A DNA stretch of 64,000 nt, taken from Coriobacteriaceae bacterium (GTDB lineage Bacteria; Actinomycetota; Coriobacteriia; Coriobacteriales; Coriobacteriaceae). Each line of letters begins with the position of its first letter. Position 1 is the stretch's first letter. This document shows, piece after piece, positions 35,109 through 45,098 of this stretch. The stretch lies in the NCBI GenBank assembly GCA_902362275.1, contig CABIWB010000003.1, positions 56,619 to 120,618 of the forward strand, read 5' to 3'. The notes beneath the pieces were generated by a model. That model saw only the letters and a program-made list of their open reading frames with translations, was not told where the DNA came from and made no database searches. The translations under genes and the position numbers were made by a program.

Positions 35109-37657
35109 CGACGAGAACGCTTGCGCAAGACGAGAGCAATGCCAAGCACTGCGGCAGCTGCAACCAGCAATCCCAAGACCAGCGTGAGGGTCGAGTCGCC
35201 AGCGCGAGGCAGCGAGCCGTCCTTCGGAGTCTTCTTAGCGGTCGTCGTGACGGTGGTCGTGGTGCTGCTCGACTGGTCGTTGCCACCCGTCTGGCTGCCG
35301 CCAGGCTGATCGCCGCCACCCGGCTGCGAAGGATCGGTGGGTTCCGTCGGATCCGGAGTACCGGGATCAACCGGATTCTCCGAATTCTCCTTGCGCTGGA
35401 TCCAGACCTGGCAACCATAGAACGGGTTGGCGGTACCAAGGCACAGACCCTGGTTGGTCACCGCAAAGGTGCGCAGACCATGGTTATACGGATCGTTAAA
35501 GCCATTGGTCGTCAGCGTCGTAAAGTTCACGCCGTCCTCGGTCACATACATATCAAAGCCGCGCTCGGCATCGCGCAGGTAACACATGCACGTAAGGACA
35601 CTCTGCAACTTCTTGAGGTTCTCCTCGCTCAGCAGCTTATCGAGCGCATCCTGAATATCGCTCGGCAGCTCGGTGCCATAGGCATCCTCGTACTGCTGCT
35701 TAAGGCTCTCATAGCTATCGAGCATGTCCTGATACTGGTCGGCAAAGGACTTGAAGTACGCGATCTCGCCATCGATCTTCTGGACATAAGCGGCGTCGTC
35801 CTCAAAGTCCTGGGACATCGTCGCGGCCTGATCGCAAAGACCGCCCGCGGCATCCTCCAGCGCATCGCTCAGATCGCCAAAGCCCTTAGCAACCTCGGTC
35901 TTCTCGTCATCGACATCGACGGCCTTGTTTGAATCATCAACCTCAGCAGCTTCGTTCGAATCATCGACCTCGACGGCCTCGTTTGAATCATCGTCCGCAA
36001 GCGTGTTCACGGGAACGATGGGGTCGTCAGGCGATTTCTTGTCGAGCAGGTGATTGAGCAGGTCCCTAAGGCGCTGAACCTGAGAGTCCCACTCCTCGGG
36101 CGTCATATCGATAATGTCGCCATTGGAGAACTGGCCGATCGGCTCAAGCAGGCTCGCGGTATCAAAGGTACCGATATACAGCTTGCCGTCGAACTTCTGC
36201 ATGCGCCAAATGTACTGGTTCTCGTTTCGGCCAAAGCCCGAAGTCAGGCCGGAAATACCGCCCTCGGGGAACATGTCGGTGCGATCGCCAACGACGAGCT
36301 CCATGTTCTCGTCCTTGTCCATGCGATAGATGTTAACCGACTGCTCAAGATTGGCATTCACAAACGAGCAGTCAACGCCACCCATGCTGCTCTTGCCGCC
36401 CTCTTCGGTGTTGGATTTGTTGAACAGGATGCGCTCGAGGGCAATCTCCTCGTCGTTGTATTCACCGATATAGAGGTAGTCGTTGTAGACGATGAGGTTG
36501 GCAGCGCCAGAACGGGTACGGGCAGGATCGATGCCAAAGCAGTACTTTGCACCGTCCGTCTTCTGATCGCCGACAATGGGAGTCCACGAATAGCTGCCGT
36601 CGGCATTCTTGTCGCCACGGACCATGGCAAACGACTGCATGGAATTATCATCGGGAGCGTTCTCGGGCGTACCGGTGCAGATGGTCGCATAGAGATGGCC
36701 ATTGTACGAGACCATATCCCAAATGGCGCCGCCGTAGATGCTGTCCTGATAGCGAATCGCCGGATAGCCAAACAGCGTCTCCGAGTTGGCAATCTCGGTG
36801 AAGCTGTCCTGGCCCTTCGAGGGGTCAGACGACGTCAGGATTGTCGACACATAATTACCGTTCGCGTCTTTACCCACATTACTGATGACGAGCTGGCCAT
36901 CATGGACGCACATGCCGCGGATACCGGTAGAAATGCCCTGCTTGTAGGCAGCACCGTAATCCTGCATGCTCGAAAGGCCCTGATAGACAACTTTGTACTC
37001 ATCCGTCTTAGGATCGATCTCGTATACAGCAGGCAGGCCGCCTTTGCCGTCATTGGTCCTGACGCTGCCGCAGAAATAGAGCTTACCCTTATAGCTCACG
37101 GCATTGCGGAACAAAGGAGCGACGCCGTTGAGCGATTCAGAGAGTAGCAGCTTGGTCTCACCGGTCTTGGTATTGATCTTGACCAAGATGCCGCCGCTGT
37201 CCTTGTCGGCCGTGCCGTCCTCCTTCTGCTGTCCATAGAAGAAGGTACCGTTAAACATGGCCTCCAGCGTCAGGCGCATGGTTTCGGCATCAAAGGAATC
37301 GCCCAGCGTGCTGTTCATGAGCGTCAGCGTGTTGCCCATCGCCGCATAGCAGGTGCCCACATAAAGCCAGTCACCATAGCTCGCAGCCGCCCAAGTGTAG
37401 CTCTGGCCGCGATCGCCTTCGTTGTTGGCCGTATTACCATCGGCGCCCGGAACGGCAACGGCACCGTTACCCTGGTAGTCGACGATGCCATCCGGCTGCG
37501 ACGTTCCTACCGTAGGATGCGAGAGCTTCTCAAAGGAATACCCATTTCCCGCATTGTAGGTAACGGCACCCGATGCGTCTTCGGCGTGCGCCGGCAGCGG
37601 CGATACCAAGATAGCGGCAAGCGCTGCCACCAAGCCAAGTGTTCCCACTCGTCTCAT
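35105..37657 (-). CDS. Large secreted, sortase-anchored surface protein
   Basis: 850 residues. N-terminal signal peptide (LGLVAALAAILVSPLPAHA); a long beta-rich part with repeated short blocks (SYTWAAASYGDWLYVGT, YKGKLYFCGSV, YNGHLYATICTGTP, YNDYLYIGEYND, FDGKLYIGTFD) that suggests a beta-propeller; an acidic linker with three VDDSNEA-type repeats (about 552-586); a Pro/Gly/Thr-rich stalk; and LPRAG (816-820) before a hydrophobic helix and RKRSRR. LPRAG is an LPxTG variant for a sortase. A cell-wall adhesin or ligand-binding protein is inferred. An inverted repeat at 37748-37763 lies upstream. Confidence 0.85.
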   Translation of the reverse strand: MRRVGTLGLVAALAAILVSPLPAHAEDASGAVTYNAGNGYSFEKLSHPTVGTSQPDGIVDYQGNGAVAVPGADGNTANNEGDRGQSYTWAAASYGDWLYVGTCYAAMGNTLTLMNSTLGDSFDAETMRLTLEAMFNGTFFYGQQKEDGTADKDSGGILVKINTKTGETKLLLSESLNGVAPLFRNAVSYKGKLYFCGSVRTNDGKGGLPAVYEIDPKTDEYKVVYQGLSSMQDYGAAYKQGISTGIRGMCVHDGQLVISNVGKDANGNYVSTILTSSDPSKGQDSFTEIANSETLFGYPAIRYQDSIYGGAIWDMVSYNGHLYATICTGTPENAPDDNSMQSFAMVRGDKNADGSYSWTPIVGDQKTDGAKYCFGIDPARTRSGAANLIVYNDYLYIGEYNDEEIALERILFNKSNTEEGGKSSMGGVDCSFVNANLEQSVNIYRMDKDENMELVVGDRTDMFPEGGISGLTSGFGRNENQYIWRMQKFDGKLYIGTFDTASLLEPIGQFSNGDIIDMTPEEWDSQVQRLRDLLNHLLDKKSPDDPIVPVNTLADDDSNEAVEVDDSNEAAEVDDSNKAVDVDDEKTEVAKGFGDLSDALEDAAGGLCDQAATMSQDFEDDAAYVQKIDGEIAYFKSFADQYQDMLDSYESLKQQYEDAYGTELPSDIQDALDKLLSEENLKKLQSVLTCMCYLRDAERGFDMYVTEDGVNFTTLTTNGFNDPYNHGLRTFAVTNQGLCLGTANPFYGCQVWIQRKENSENPVDPGTPDPTEPTDPSQPGGGDQPGGSQTGGNDQSSSTTTTVTTTAKKTPKDGSLPRAGDSTLTLVLGLLVAAAAVLGIALVLRKRSRR

Positions 37658-37929
37658 AAGGTTATAGCCTCCCCTGTCCTAAAGCCCAGTTTTAGCATTC
37701 TTCATTTCTGTCCACGGTTAATTGCAATCTGAGCACAGCAATAATCAGTGTATAAATATACACCTGTAATTTTTTGGACGGGTTCATAGATGCTCGATTG
37801 GTAGCGAATTCCGCGCAAACCGTCACCAAACTCCACTTTTGCCGCATCTAAAGGTTATTTTTGCGCAAATTTTTGGATGCCGATAGTCACAATGGGCAGG
37901 AGGCTGGTACCCACCGGAGAGGGCAACGC
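37658..37929. promoter_or_regulatory. Intergenic region with GTGTATA palindrome
   Basis: About 270 bases upstream of the surface-protein gene. GTGTATA-AA-TATACAC (37748-37763) is a perfect inverted repeat with a 2-base centre about 90 bases before the start and could be an operator. Nothing else is seen apart from the downstream end of the HMA gene. Confidence 0.5.
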
Positions 37930-38313
37930 CTACATTTTCATAACGTAATAGCCCGCACCCCTCACTGCCGTCTCGAGTGTGTCGCGATCAACCGGGCGCT
38001 TCGAGCGCACGCGTGCCGTGTGGTCCGCGTACGTTACCGTAGCCCACACGCCATCAAGCGCATTGAGGGCATTCGTCACATTCCGGGCGCAGCCGTCGCA
38101 ACTCATGCCGCCGATAAGGAGTTCCTCACGATAGGGGTAGTGGGACTCGTCGGTGTCTGCCACCACAACCTTTTTGGCCTTCTTGCCGCTCGCACCATCG
38201 CTACAGCAACTCTTCCCGTGTGTCGAAGCGGCAATGCGACGCAGTCCAAAAAACATGCCGACGGCAATGACGGTCAGCACGATGAGATTCGCAGGGTTGA
38301 GCAAGTCACTCAT
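37930..38313 (-). CDS. HMA-domain copper-handling membrane protein
   Basis: 127 residues. One N-terminal hydrophobic helix (NLIVLTVIAVGMFFGLRRIA), a short linker with SCCSD, and a heavy-metal-associated domain with the GGMSCDGCARNV CxxC site. It resembles small Cu(I) chaperones anchored to the membrane and often found with copper ATPases. No ATPase or CsoR gene is in the window. AAAGGGG precedes ATG 38313. A CsoR-like GC-rich palindrome lies upstream. Confidence 0.83.
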   Translation of the reverse strand: MSDLLNPANLIVLTVIAVGMFFGLRRIAASTHGKSCCSDGASGKKAKKVVVADTDESHYPYREELLIGGMSCDGCARNVTNALNALDGVWATVTYADHTARVRSKRPVDRDTLETAVRGAGYYVMKM

Positions 38314-38341
38314 GCGTTCCCCTTTCAGTAGCACTATCTAG

Positions 38342-38360
38342 ATACCCCCATGGGGTGTCC
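38342..38360 (-). promoter_or_regulatory. CsoR-type operator candidate
   Basis: ATACCCCCATGGGGTGTCC, about 30 bases upstream of the HMA gene, resembles the C-tract/G-tract dyad of CsoR copper sensors. This suggests copper-responsive expression; no CsoR gene is visible here. Confidence 0.6.
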
Positions 38361-38486
38361 CCATCTTAACCCAAAATCATGTCCGTTCGGTCAATTAGTT
38401 TTCCTCTTCAAACTTTTTTGTTGACCATGGCTTACTTTCGTGTATAAGTTTTCCTAGGCTAACAGTTTAGATCCGTAAGGAGCGAC

Positions 38487-39191
38487 GTGACTCGAACCAT
38501 AGACATCCCAACGTTTCAGGCAGCAGTCGTGCGCAACTGCTCCCCCACGCTCGCGGGCATCAAGCCGGCATCGCTCTTTACCTATCCAGGCACCTACGCC
38601 CACGGGGACGGCTCGACCGCAACAGAAACCATCGCAGAACGCCGAGCACGCCTGCTCAACGTTATCGCCCAGTGCAACCGCGAGCTTGACCCGCTTGGCA
38701 TCCACCTGAGTGTTTTGGTCTGGCGGCCCTGCGGAGCGCTCGTGTACGTGTACCGAGCCAAAAGCCTCACCACCTATTTCGCGGACCCTCGCGCCAAAAC
38801 GGCGCTCGCCTCGGAAGGCTACGACACGAGAGACCTTTCGACATGCCTTGTGCATTTGGCATCACGCATCACGCTCGCGAGTAATAACGTCGCGGAATGC
38901 GCCTGTAGCCAGACTCGATGCGCACTACCCCAGCAAGCTAGCTGCAGCAACGACTGCACCTGCGAGTTTCCGCACGAAATAGGCTACTTCCTAGGATATC
39001 CCTACGACGACGTGCACGAGTTTATCGTCCAGCGCGGCGAGAACTATAAGGTCTTTGGGGCCTGGAAGGTCTACGCAAATGTCGAGCAGGCACTTGCGAC
39101 GTTTGATGCCTACCGCGCCTGCACCCAATACTTCACCTTTGTCTATCAGCAGGGCTACAGCTTGGCGCAACTTGCCCAGGCAACCCGATAG
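38487..39191 (+). CDS. DUF3793 family protein
   Basis: 234 residues, cysteine-rich near the centre (ECACSQTRCALPQQASCSNDCTCEF). The tail FPHEIGYFLGYPYDDVHEFIVQRGENYKVFGAWKVYA is the conserved DUF3793 core. Function is not established; it is commonly beside flavodoxin, as here (46-base gap), which suggests a redox or heme/iron-related role. GTG start, AAGGAG 4-5 bases upstream. Confidence 0.88.
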   Translation: MTRTIDIPTFQAAVVRNCSPTLAGIKPASLFTYPGTYAHGDGSTATETIAERRARLLNVIAQCNRELDPLGIHLSVLVWRPCGALVYVYRAKSLTTYFADPRAKTALASEGYDTRDLSTCLVHLASRITLASNNVAECACSQTRCALPQQASCSNDCTCEFPHEIGYFLGYPYDDVHEFIVQRGENYKVFGAWKVYANVEQALATFDAYRACTQYFTFVYQQGYSLAQLAQATR

Positions 39192-39237
39192 AACATAGAA
39201 GCCGTGGCAACCTGCCGCACAACTGAAAGGACTCAAC

Positions 39238-39657
39238 ATGAGCAAGATCGCCGTCGTCTACTGGAGCGGCACGGGCAACACCGAGGCCATGGCAAACCTC
39301 GTTGCCGAAGGTGCAACCGATGCCGGCGCCGAGGCAGAGGTCATCTCCTGCGCCGACTTCTCCGCAGACAAGGCCGCTGGCTATGACGCTATCGCCTTCG
39401 GCTGCCCCGCCATGGGTTCCGAGGAGCTTGAATATGATGAGTTCCAGCCCATGTGGGATGAGGTCAAGGAGACCCTCGGCGACAAGAAGGTCGTCCTCTT
39501 TGGCTCTTATTCGTGGGCCGAGGGCGAATGGATGGACAACTGGAAGGCGGACGCCGACGAGGAGGGCGTCAACGTCGTCGATTCCGTCATCTGCTACGAC
39601 GCCCCCGATGATGAGAGCGAAGCGGCCTGCCGCGCCCTTGGAGCCGAGCTCGCCTAG
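39238..39657 (+). CDS. Short-chain flavodoxin
   Basis: 139 residues. The FMN-phosphate loop YWSGTGNTEAMANL and the FMN-ring contacts in CPAMGSEELEYDEF and GSYSWAEGEWMD fit short-chain flavodoxins. It is an electron carrier replacing ferredoxin. Probably one transcript with the DUF3793 gene. Confidence 0.93.
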   Translation: MSKIAVVYWSGTGNTEAMANLVAEGATDAGAEAEVISCADFSADKAAGYDAIAFGCPAMGSEELEYDEFQPMWDEVKETLGDKKVVLFGSYSWAEGEWMDNWKADADEEGVNVVDSVICYDAPDDESEAACRALGAELA

Positions 39658-39714
39658 CGGCAATGAGCTCCGCCCGCAACGCGCATTGCAACAAAACACA
39701 TTCGCGTCCCAACA

Positions 39715-39749
39715 AAAACGGGAGCCGGATCACATCCGGCTCCCGTTTT
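39715..39749. terminator. Strong bidirectional terminator
   Basis: 16-bp stem AAAACGGGAGCCGGAT / ATCCGGCTCCCGTTTT with a 3-base loop between convergent operons. Confidence 0.88.
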
Positions 39750-39774
39750 CTGCTATGTCAGTCATATAAAGCGG

Positions 39775-40527
<753 letters not shown>

Positions 40528-40539
40528 GATAGGACCTCC

Positions 40540-41901
40540 TTACAGACCGGCGATGTGATCGGCGGGCGTCGCGACAACCTGTCCGGCGCTCTTGGCGGGA
40601 CGCTTCTTCTTGGTCTCGGCCGTGCCCAAAAGCCTCGCCTCAAGACCGCTCACCAAGCGAGCGAGCGGCAGGGTGATGACCAGATAGAACAGGGCGGCAA
40701 CCACGTACGGTGTAATGGAGCCCGTCGTGGCCACGATGGTACGGGCGTTCATGACGATCTCGACCACACCCACGGCGGCAAGCAGCGACGTATCCTTGTA
40801 AAGCAAGATAAACTCGCTGGTCAGCGTAGGCAAAACATTACGGAACGTCTGCGGAATCATGACATAGAGCAGCGTCTGGAACGCGTTCATGCCCAGCGAA
40901 CGCGCAGCCTCGTTTTGGCCCTTGGGGATCGATTGAATACCGGCACGGAAGATCTCGCATAGGTACGCAGACGAGTTCATGGCCATGACGATAACGCCAA
41001 GCACGTAGTCATCAACCTTGACGCCGGCCAACGGCAGACCGAAGAACGCGATATAGATCTGCAGGAACGCCGGCGTACCGCGGATGATATTCACATAGAT
41101 GCCGGCGAGGCAGCGCAGGATGCGCGACTTGGAGATGCGCATGAGCGACAAGGCAAAGCCAAAGGGAATTGCCAGCGGAAACGCCACAAGCACGATCGAG
41201 AGCGACATAAGGAAGCCCTTAAAGACGATCGGCAGGCTTTGGACCAAAATGACTGGGTTTAAGAACAGGCGCAGGAACATATTGGAGTTCCAGGCCTCGA
41301 CCCACGGCTGCTCCTTAAGATCGGCCAGGAAGTTATCGAATGCCGTCACGCCCTTGATCTCCACCGACGGAATCTTGGAGATCTTCTTGGTCGAGCCATC
41401 GGCCAAAGTGCAGGTGCCGCTAAAGGCCTCATCGCCGCCCTCGACGGGGAAGGTCACGCCGTAAACCTCGACACGGAAAAAGCCGCCGGCAGGCGCCGTC
41501 TCGCCAAAGTCGATCTTGAGCGTCTGGCCGTCAGCCTTGCACGTGGGCTTCATGGGCGTACGATCCATGAGGTCCTCGCCCGAGAGCATCGTCAATCGCG
41601 TGTCATCGGTACCAAACGTCGTGCCGTCGACAAACGTCAGCGAAAGACCGCTCAGCTCCTCGTCGGCATCGGCCTGGACCTCCCAGGTAATGCGCGTCTC
41701 GGTACCGCCGACCACAGCGCTGCCCGAACCAGTGTTGGGTCGGGCGGTAATCTTTGCGGTCTCAAGCGCCTGGGCGGTCGTGGGCGCATATGCCCCTGCG
41801 CACACCAGCGCGAGCGCCACGGCCATGGCGCAGGCTAGCTTTTGGAGCAAGGCGGGCAGTGGAAAACGCTGCTCCGCGGCCCCTTTGTTCAGTCGAGACA
41901 A
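40540..41901 (-). CDS. Amino-acid ABC transporter permease with N-terminal extracytoplasmic domain
   Basis: 453 residues. The C-terminal 230 residues are a normal HisM/GlnP-type permease (FKGFLMSLSIVLVAFPLAIPFGFALSL; IYVNIIRGTPAFLQIY; and the EAA-type FRAGIQSIPKGQNEAARSLGMNAFQTL). Unusually, an N-terminal signal-like helix (LACAMAVALALVCAGAYAPTTAQA) and about 160 residues of beta-rich, apparently exported sequence precede it. TTG at 41901 with AGGAG upstream is the most likely start; the open frame reaches 42006 but would run through the terminator hairpin. Confidence 0.82.
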   Translation of the reverse strand: MSRLNKGAAEQRFPLPALLQKLACAMAVALALVCAGAYAPTTAQALETAKITARPNTGSGSAVVGGTETRITWEVQADADEELSGLSLTFVDGTTFGTDDTRLTMLSGEDLMDRTPMKPTCKADGQTLKIDFGETAPAGGFFRVEVYGVTFPVEGGDEAFSGTCTLADGSTKKISKIPSVEIKGVTAFDNFLADLKEQPWVEAWNSNMFLRLFLNPVILVQSLPIVFKGFLMSLSIVLVAFPLAIPFGFALSLMRISKSRILRCLAGIYVNIIRGTPAFLQIYIAFFGLPLAGVKVDDYVLGVIVMAMNSSAYLCEIFRAGIQSIPKGQNEAARSLGMNAFQTLLYVMIPQTFRNVLPTLTSEFILLYKDTSLLAAVGVVEIVMNARTIVATTGSITPYVVAALFYLVITLPLARLVSGLEARLLGTAETKKKRPAKSAGQVVATPADHIAGL

Positions 41902-41969
41902 GGTGGCTCCTATCGTAGAAGTTGCCGGCAAAACGAGACGGAAATACTCTCCGTCAAGAGAAGCGCAAA

Positions 41970-41997
41970 GGCCCTCTCCGCCAAAACGGAAAGGGCC
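41970..41997 (-). terminator. Internal terminator between binding protein and permease
   Basis: 11-bp stem with one mismatch (GGCCCTCTCCG / CGGAAAGGGCC), followed by TTTGC on the minus strand, lies between the solute-binding-protein stop and the permease start. It would let some transcripts stop after the abundant binding protein. Confidence 0.6.
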
Positions 41998-42019
41998 CGC
42001 GAGCAATCAAGTAGCTATT

Positions 42020-42880
42020 TTACTTGATGTTGTACTTAGCCATGAGGGCGTCAATGGTACCGTCGTCGGTCAGGTCCTTGATGGCCTGGTTGATGTCTTC
42101 CTTGAGCTTGGTGTTACCCTGGTTGATGGCGATGGCGTACTCCTCGCCGGTGCTGATCTGCTTAATGGTCTGGCAGGTGTTGAACTGCTCGGCGGTCAGC
42201 TGGCTGGCAACGGAGCGGTTGGTGACTACGGCGTCGCCCTTATCGGACTGCAGGGCGCTGAAGCACTCGGTAGCGTCCTTGTAGGGGACGATCTTGGCCT
42301 TGGGGAAGTTCTCCTGGGCAAAAGACTCGGCGGTCGAGCCAGACTGAACGATGATGGTAGCGTCGGCGTTGTTGAGCTTCTCGCTGTAGTTGTCGGCCGT
42401 GATGTCGGTGTTATCGACCTTGGTCACGATAGCCTGATCGTCCATGTAGTAGGAATCGGAGAAAGTGACTTCCTTCTCACGCTCGGGCGTGTCGGTGATA
42501 GCCGCGATGGAGACGTCGTACTTGGCGCCCGAAGCGACACCCGGAACCAGCGTGTCAAAGTCATTGTTGACGTACTCGACATCCAGGCCCAGCTTGTCAC
42601 CGATAGCCTTGATGAGCTCAAGGTCAAAGCCCTGGTAGTCGCCGTTGTCATCCTTGTACTCAAACGGCGCGTACTCGGCAGAGGTGCCGACGGTCAGCGT
42701 GCCGTCCTTGACGAGCGCGTACTCCTTGGAGCCGTCGACCTTCTCGACCTTAGCGTCGTCAGAGCTGCTGGAACCGGCATCAGAACCAGAGGTGGCGTTG
42801 GACGAACCGCAGCCCGTCAGAGCAAGGGCGAGCGCCATAGCACCCGTGGCGGCAAATGCGCCAAGCTTCTTCAGCTTCAT
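42020..42880 (-). CDS. Amino-acid-type ABC transporter solute-binding lipoprotein
   Basis: 286 residues. Signal peptide ending in a lipobox (LALTGC), an acidic/Ser-rich tether, then a type II periplasmic-binding fold of the glutamine/cystine class (DGTLTVGTSAEYAPFEYKDDNGDYQGFDLELIKAIGDKLG). First gene of the importer operon. The start at 42880 has GGAG; the frame reaches further upstream without a site. Confidence 0.92.
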   Translation of the reverse strand: MKLKKLGAFAATGAMALALALTGCGSSNATSGSDAGSSSSDDAKVEKVDGSKEYALVKDGTLTVGTSAEYAPFEYKDDNGDYQGFDLELIKAIGDKLGLDVEYVNNDFDTLVPGVASGAKYDVSIAAITDTPEREKEVTFSDSYYMDDQAIVTKVDNTDITADNYSEKLNNADATIIVQSGSTAESFAQENFPKAKIVPYKDATECFSALQSDKGDAVVTNRSVASQLTAEQFNTCQTIKQISTGEEYAIAINQGNTKLKEDINQAIKDLTDDGTIDALMAKYNIK

Positions 42881-43027
42881 AATCAGTCTCCTTCCGGTGA
42901 CCTCGTTTGATTCAGAGGTCTGCAAAAACTGTTGGCTATTATGCACCCGGAATTACGAATCTGCAATGAGAAAACTGATTGAAACAAACCCATAACGTGA
43001 ATGGAATACTCTACTTTGTGACAGTCA

Positions 43028-43894
43028 TTACTGCTGCAATGACCTTAATAGTCTAATTTCAGCTGCATAACCTGCAAGTTCGTTCGGAGTCTCCAAAATG
43101 AATGGCAAGGCGCGCAAGCGGCCATTCGATACAATATTCTGCATAACCTGCATACCGCCGCCAAACTCTTCACTACCCAGGTAGCCCTTGCCGATGCACT
43201 CGTGGCGATCCTTATGGGCGCCGCAGGGGTTCTTGGAGTCATTGATATGCACGGCGCGCAGGCGCTCGATACCCACCACACGATCGAACTCGTCGAGCAC
43301 ACCGTCAAGATCGTGGACGATGTCATAGCCGGCATCATTCACATGGCAGGTGTCCAGGCAAACGCCCAACTTGGCCGACAGCTCGGGGCGTTTGTCGGCA
43401 ACGCCCTCGATGATGAGCGCCAGCTCCTCGAAGCTGCGGCCCACCTCGGTGCCCTTGCCGGCCATAGTCTCGAGCAGCACCGTCGTCTGCTGACCCTCAA
43501 ACATCACCTGACACAGGGTGTCGACGATCATCTGAATGCCGGCGTCGGAGCCCTGCCCCACATGCGCACCGGGATGGAAGTTGTAGTAGTTGCCGGGCAG
43601 CGCTTCCATGCGACGCAGGTCCTCTGCCATGGCCTCCAGGGCAAACTCGCGCGCCCGCTCTTTGGCCGAGCAGGGGTTATAGGTATACGGGGCATGAGCC
43701 ACGAGCGGGCCAAAGTCGTTTTGCTCCATAAGCTCGCGCAGGGCCGCCACGTCATCCATGTCAAGGTCTTTCGCCTTGCCGCCGCGCGGGTTGCGCGTAA
43801 AGAATGCAAAGGTATTGGCGCCAATGGACAGCGCCGTCTCCCCCATTGCCCGATAGCCCTTCGTCGTCGAAAGATGACACCCGATCGTCAGCAT
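43028..43894 (-). CDS. nfo: Deoxyribonuclease IV (endonuclease IV)
   Basis: 288-residue AP endonuclease family 2 TIM barrel for base-excision repair. Zinc ligands appear in [47 protein letters not shown] and FILETP. A start at ATG 43894 is supported by GGAG. Monocistronic, followed by no strong terminator. Confidence 0.95.
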   Translation of the reverse strand: MLTIGCHLSTTKGYRAMGETALSIGANTFAFFTRNPRGGKAKDLDMDDVAALRELMEQNDFGPLVAHAPYTYNPCSAKERAREFALEAMAEDLRRMEALPGNYYNFHPGAHVGQGSDAGIQMIVDTLCQVMFEGQQTTVLLETMAGKGTEVGRSFEELALIIEGVADKRPELSAKLGVCLDTCHVNDAGYDIVHDLDGVLDEFDRVVGIERLRAVHINDSKNPCGAHKDRHECIGKGYLGSEEFGGGMQVMQNIVSNGRLRALPFILETPNELAGYAAEIRLLRSLQQ

Positions 43895-43911
43895 CTCCAG
43901 CTCCCCCTCAT

Positions 43912-43996
43912 CAGTTGCGGTGAAATAGTTCCTGTCGATGCCCTATTCTGCCGCAAACAGGAACTATTCCACCACAAGTTATAAAAGGGGCATCAG
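43912..43996. repeat. 85-bp hairpin repeat, copy A
   Basis: Imperfect hairpin (TTGCGGTGAAATAGTTCCTG / CAGGAACTATTCCACCACAA) followed by AGTTATAAAAGGGGCATCAG. It matches the copy at 45099-45183 at 77 of 85 positions, six of the eight differences being in one loop block. Confidence 0.85.
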
Positions 43997-44066
43997 AGAT
44001 GCGGGCCACCAAGCACTACGGCTACGGGCGCGGGCGTCATGATCCCTCACGCGTCAGCGCCAGGTC
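43997..44066. other. Short intergenic stretch between repeat A and the Gfo/Idh gene
   Basis: About 70 bases with no feature that I can name. Confidence 0.3.
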
Positions 44067-45086
44067 CTAGAGGGCTAGACGGATTGCATCGATGATGCGC
44101 GCACAGCGCTGTGTGGCGGCTAGGGGCATGACGGGACTCTTGAGTTTCCCCGCCCGGATGAGCTGGGTCGCATGCCGGATTTCGCCGTAGAAATCATCGA
44201 CCTCAAACGGGGCATTTATTTCGAGCATTCGTCCGTCGGAGTACTTCACATGGGCGAGCTCGGGGCGATGGAGGCGCTCGATTTCCAACGAACCCCGCTC
44301 GCAGGCAATCGTTAAGCGGCTTTCATATGCTGCTTTGCCGTCGCACACCATATGAATGGGTATGCCGCCGACACTCATATGGATCTCATCGGCCCAATCC
44401 ACGCGGCCGCCCGATACGTCACGCCAGCGAACTTCACGAGACGAAACATCGCACGCGCCCGTAAGCAGATCCTCAAACCACCCGACTGCATAGCAGCCCA
44501 TGTCATATAGACAGCCGCCCTGCAACGGATCAAGCAGATAGCCCGAAGGAGACTCGCCGTAATCGAGCTTTTGCACGCTTTCAATCGAGACAATACGGCC
44601 AAGCTCACCCGACGCAAGCAAGTCCTTCACGCGAGTGCGCATCGGGCAAAACCGATTCTTCATCGCCTCCATAAACGGCACGCCGTACTCACGGGAAACG
44701 GAGGCGATCGCATGGGCCTCTTCTTCATTCAAAACGGCCGGCTTTTCGCACAGTACGGCCTTTCCCGCGCGCAGTGCCCGACAGGCCCAATGCGCATGCA
44801 TGCCATGTGGAAGAGCCAAGTAGATTGCGTCGACATCGGGGTCGGCAATCAGCGCATCATAAGCCGCATCGCCGCTATCGTCAGCCGTGGCATAGCCGTG
44901 CGCGGCATCAATCGAAAACGCCCTGCAAAACTCCTCAACATGCGAAGGAGTGCGACCGGCGGCAGCCACAAGCCGTGCCCCGTCCACCTCCTTGAGCGAC
45001 GATGCGAATCGATGCGAAATGTGTCCAGCGCCCAAAACGCCCCAGCGAACATCACGCAAACCATCACATGAATCCCGATAGCCCAC
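44067..45086 (-). CDS. Gfo/Idh/MocA-family oxidoreductase
   Basis: 339 residues. Rossmann loop VRWGVLGAGHISHRF, then LYLALPHGMHAHWACRALRAGKAVLCEKPAVLNEEEA with the catalytic EKP, and a C-terminal beta-sheet domain. Substrate (sugar or cyclitol) unknown. The frame extends through the upstream repeat to 45164, but GAAGGGG precedes GTG 45086, so the repeat is intergenic. It lies between two copies of the 85-bp repeat and next to an aldo/keto reductase gene on the same strand. Confidence 0.85.
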   Translation of the reverse strand: MGYRDSCDGLRDVRWGVLGAGHISHRFASSLKEVDGARLVAAAGRTPSHVEEFCRAFSIDAAHGYATADDSGDAAYDALIADPDVDAIYLALPHGMHAHWACRALRAGKAVLCEKPAVLNEEEAHAIASVSREYGVPFMEAMKNRFCPMRTRVKDLLASGELGRIVSIESVQKLDYGESPSGYLLDPLQGGCLYDMGCYAVGWFEDLLTGACDVSSREVRWRDVSGGRVDWADEIHMSVGGIPIHMVCDGKAAYESRLTIACERGSLEIERLHRPELAHVKYSDGRMLEINAPFEVDDFYGEIRHATQLIRAGKLKSPVMPLAATQRCARIIDAIRLAL

Positions 45087-45098
45087 GACAGCCCCCTT

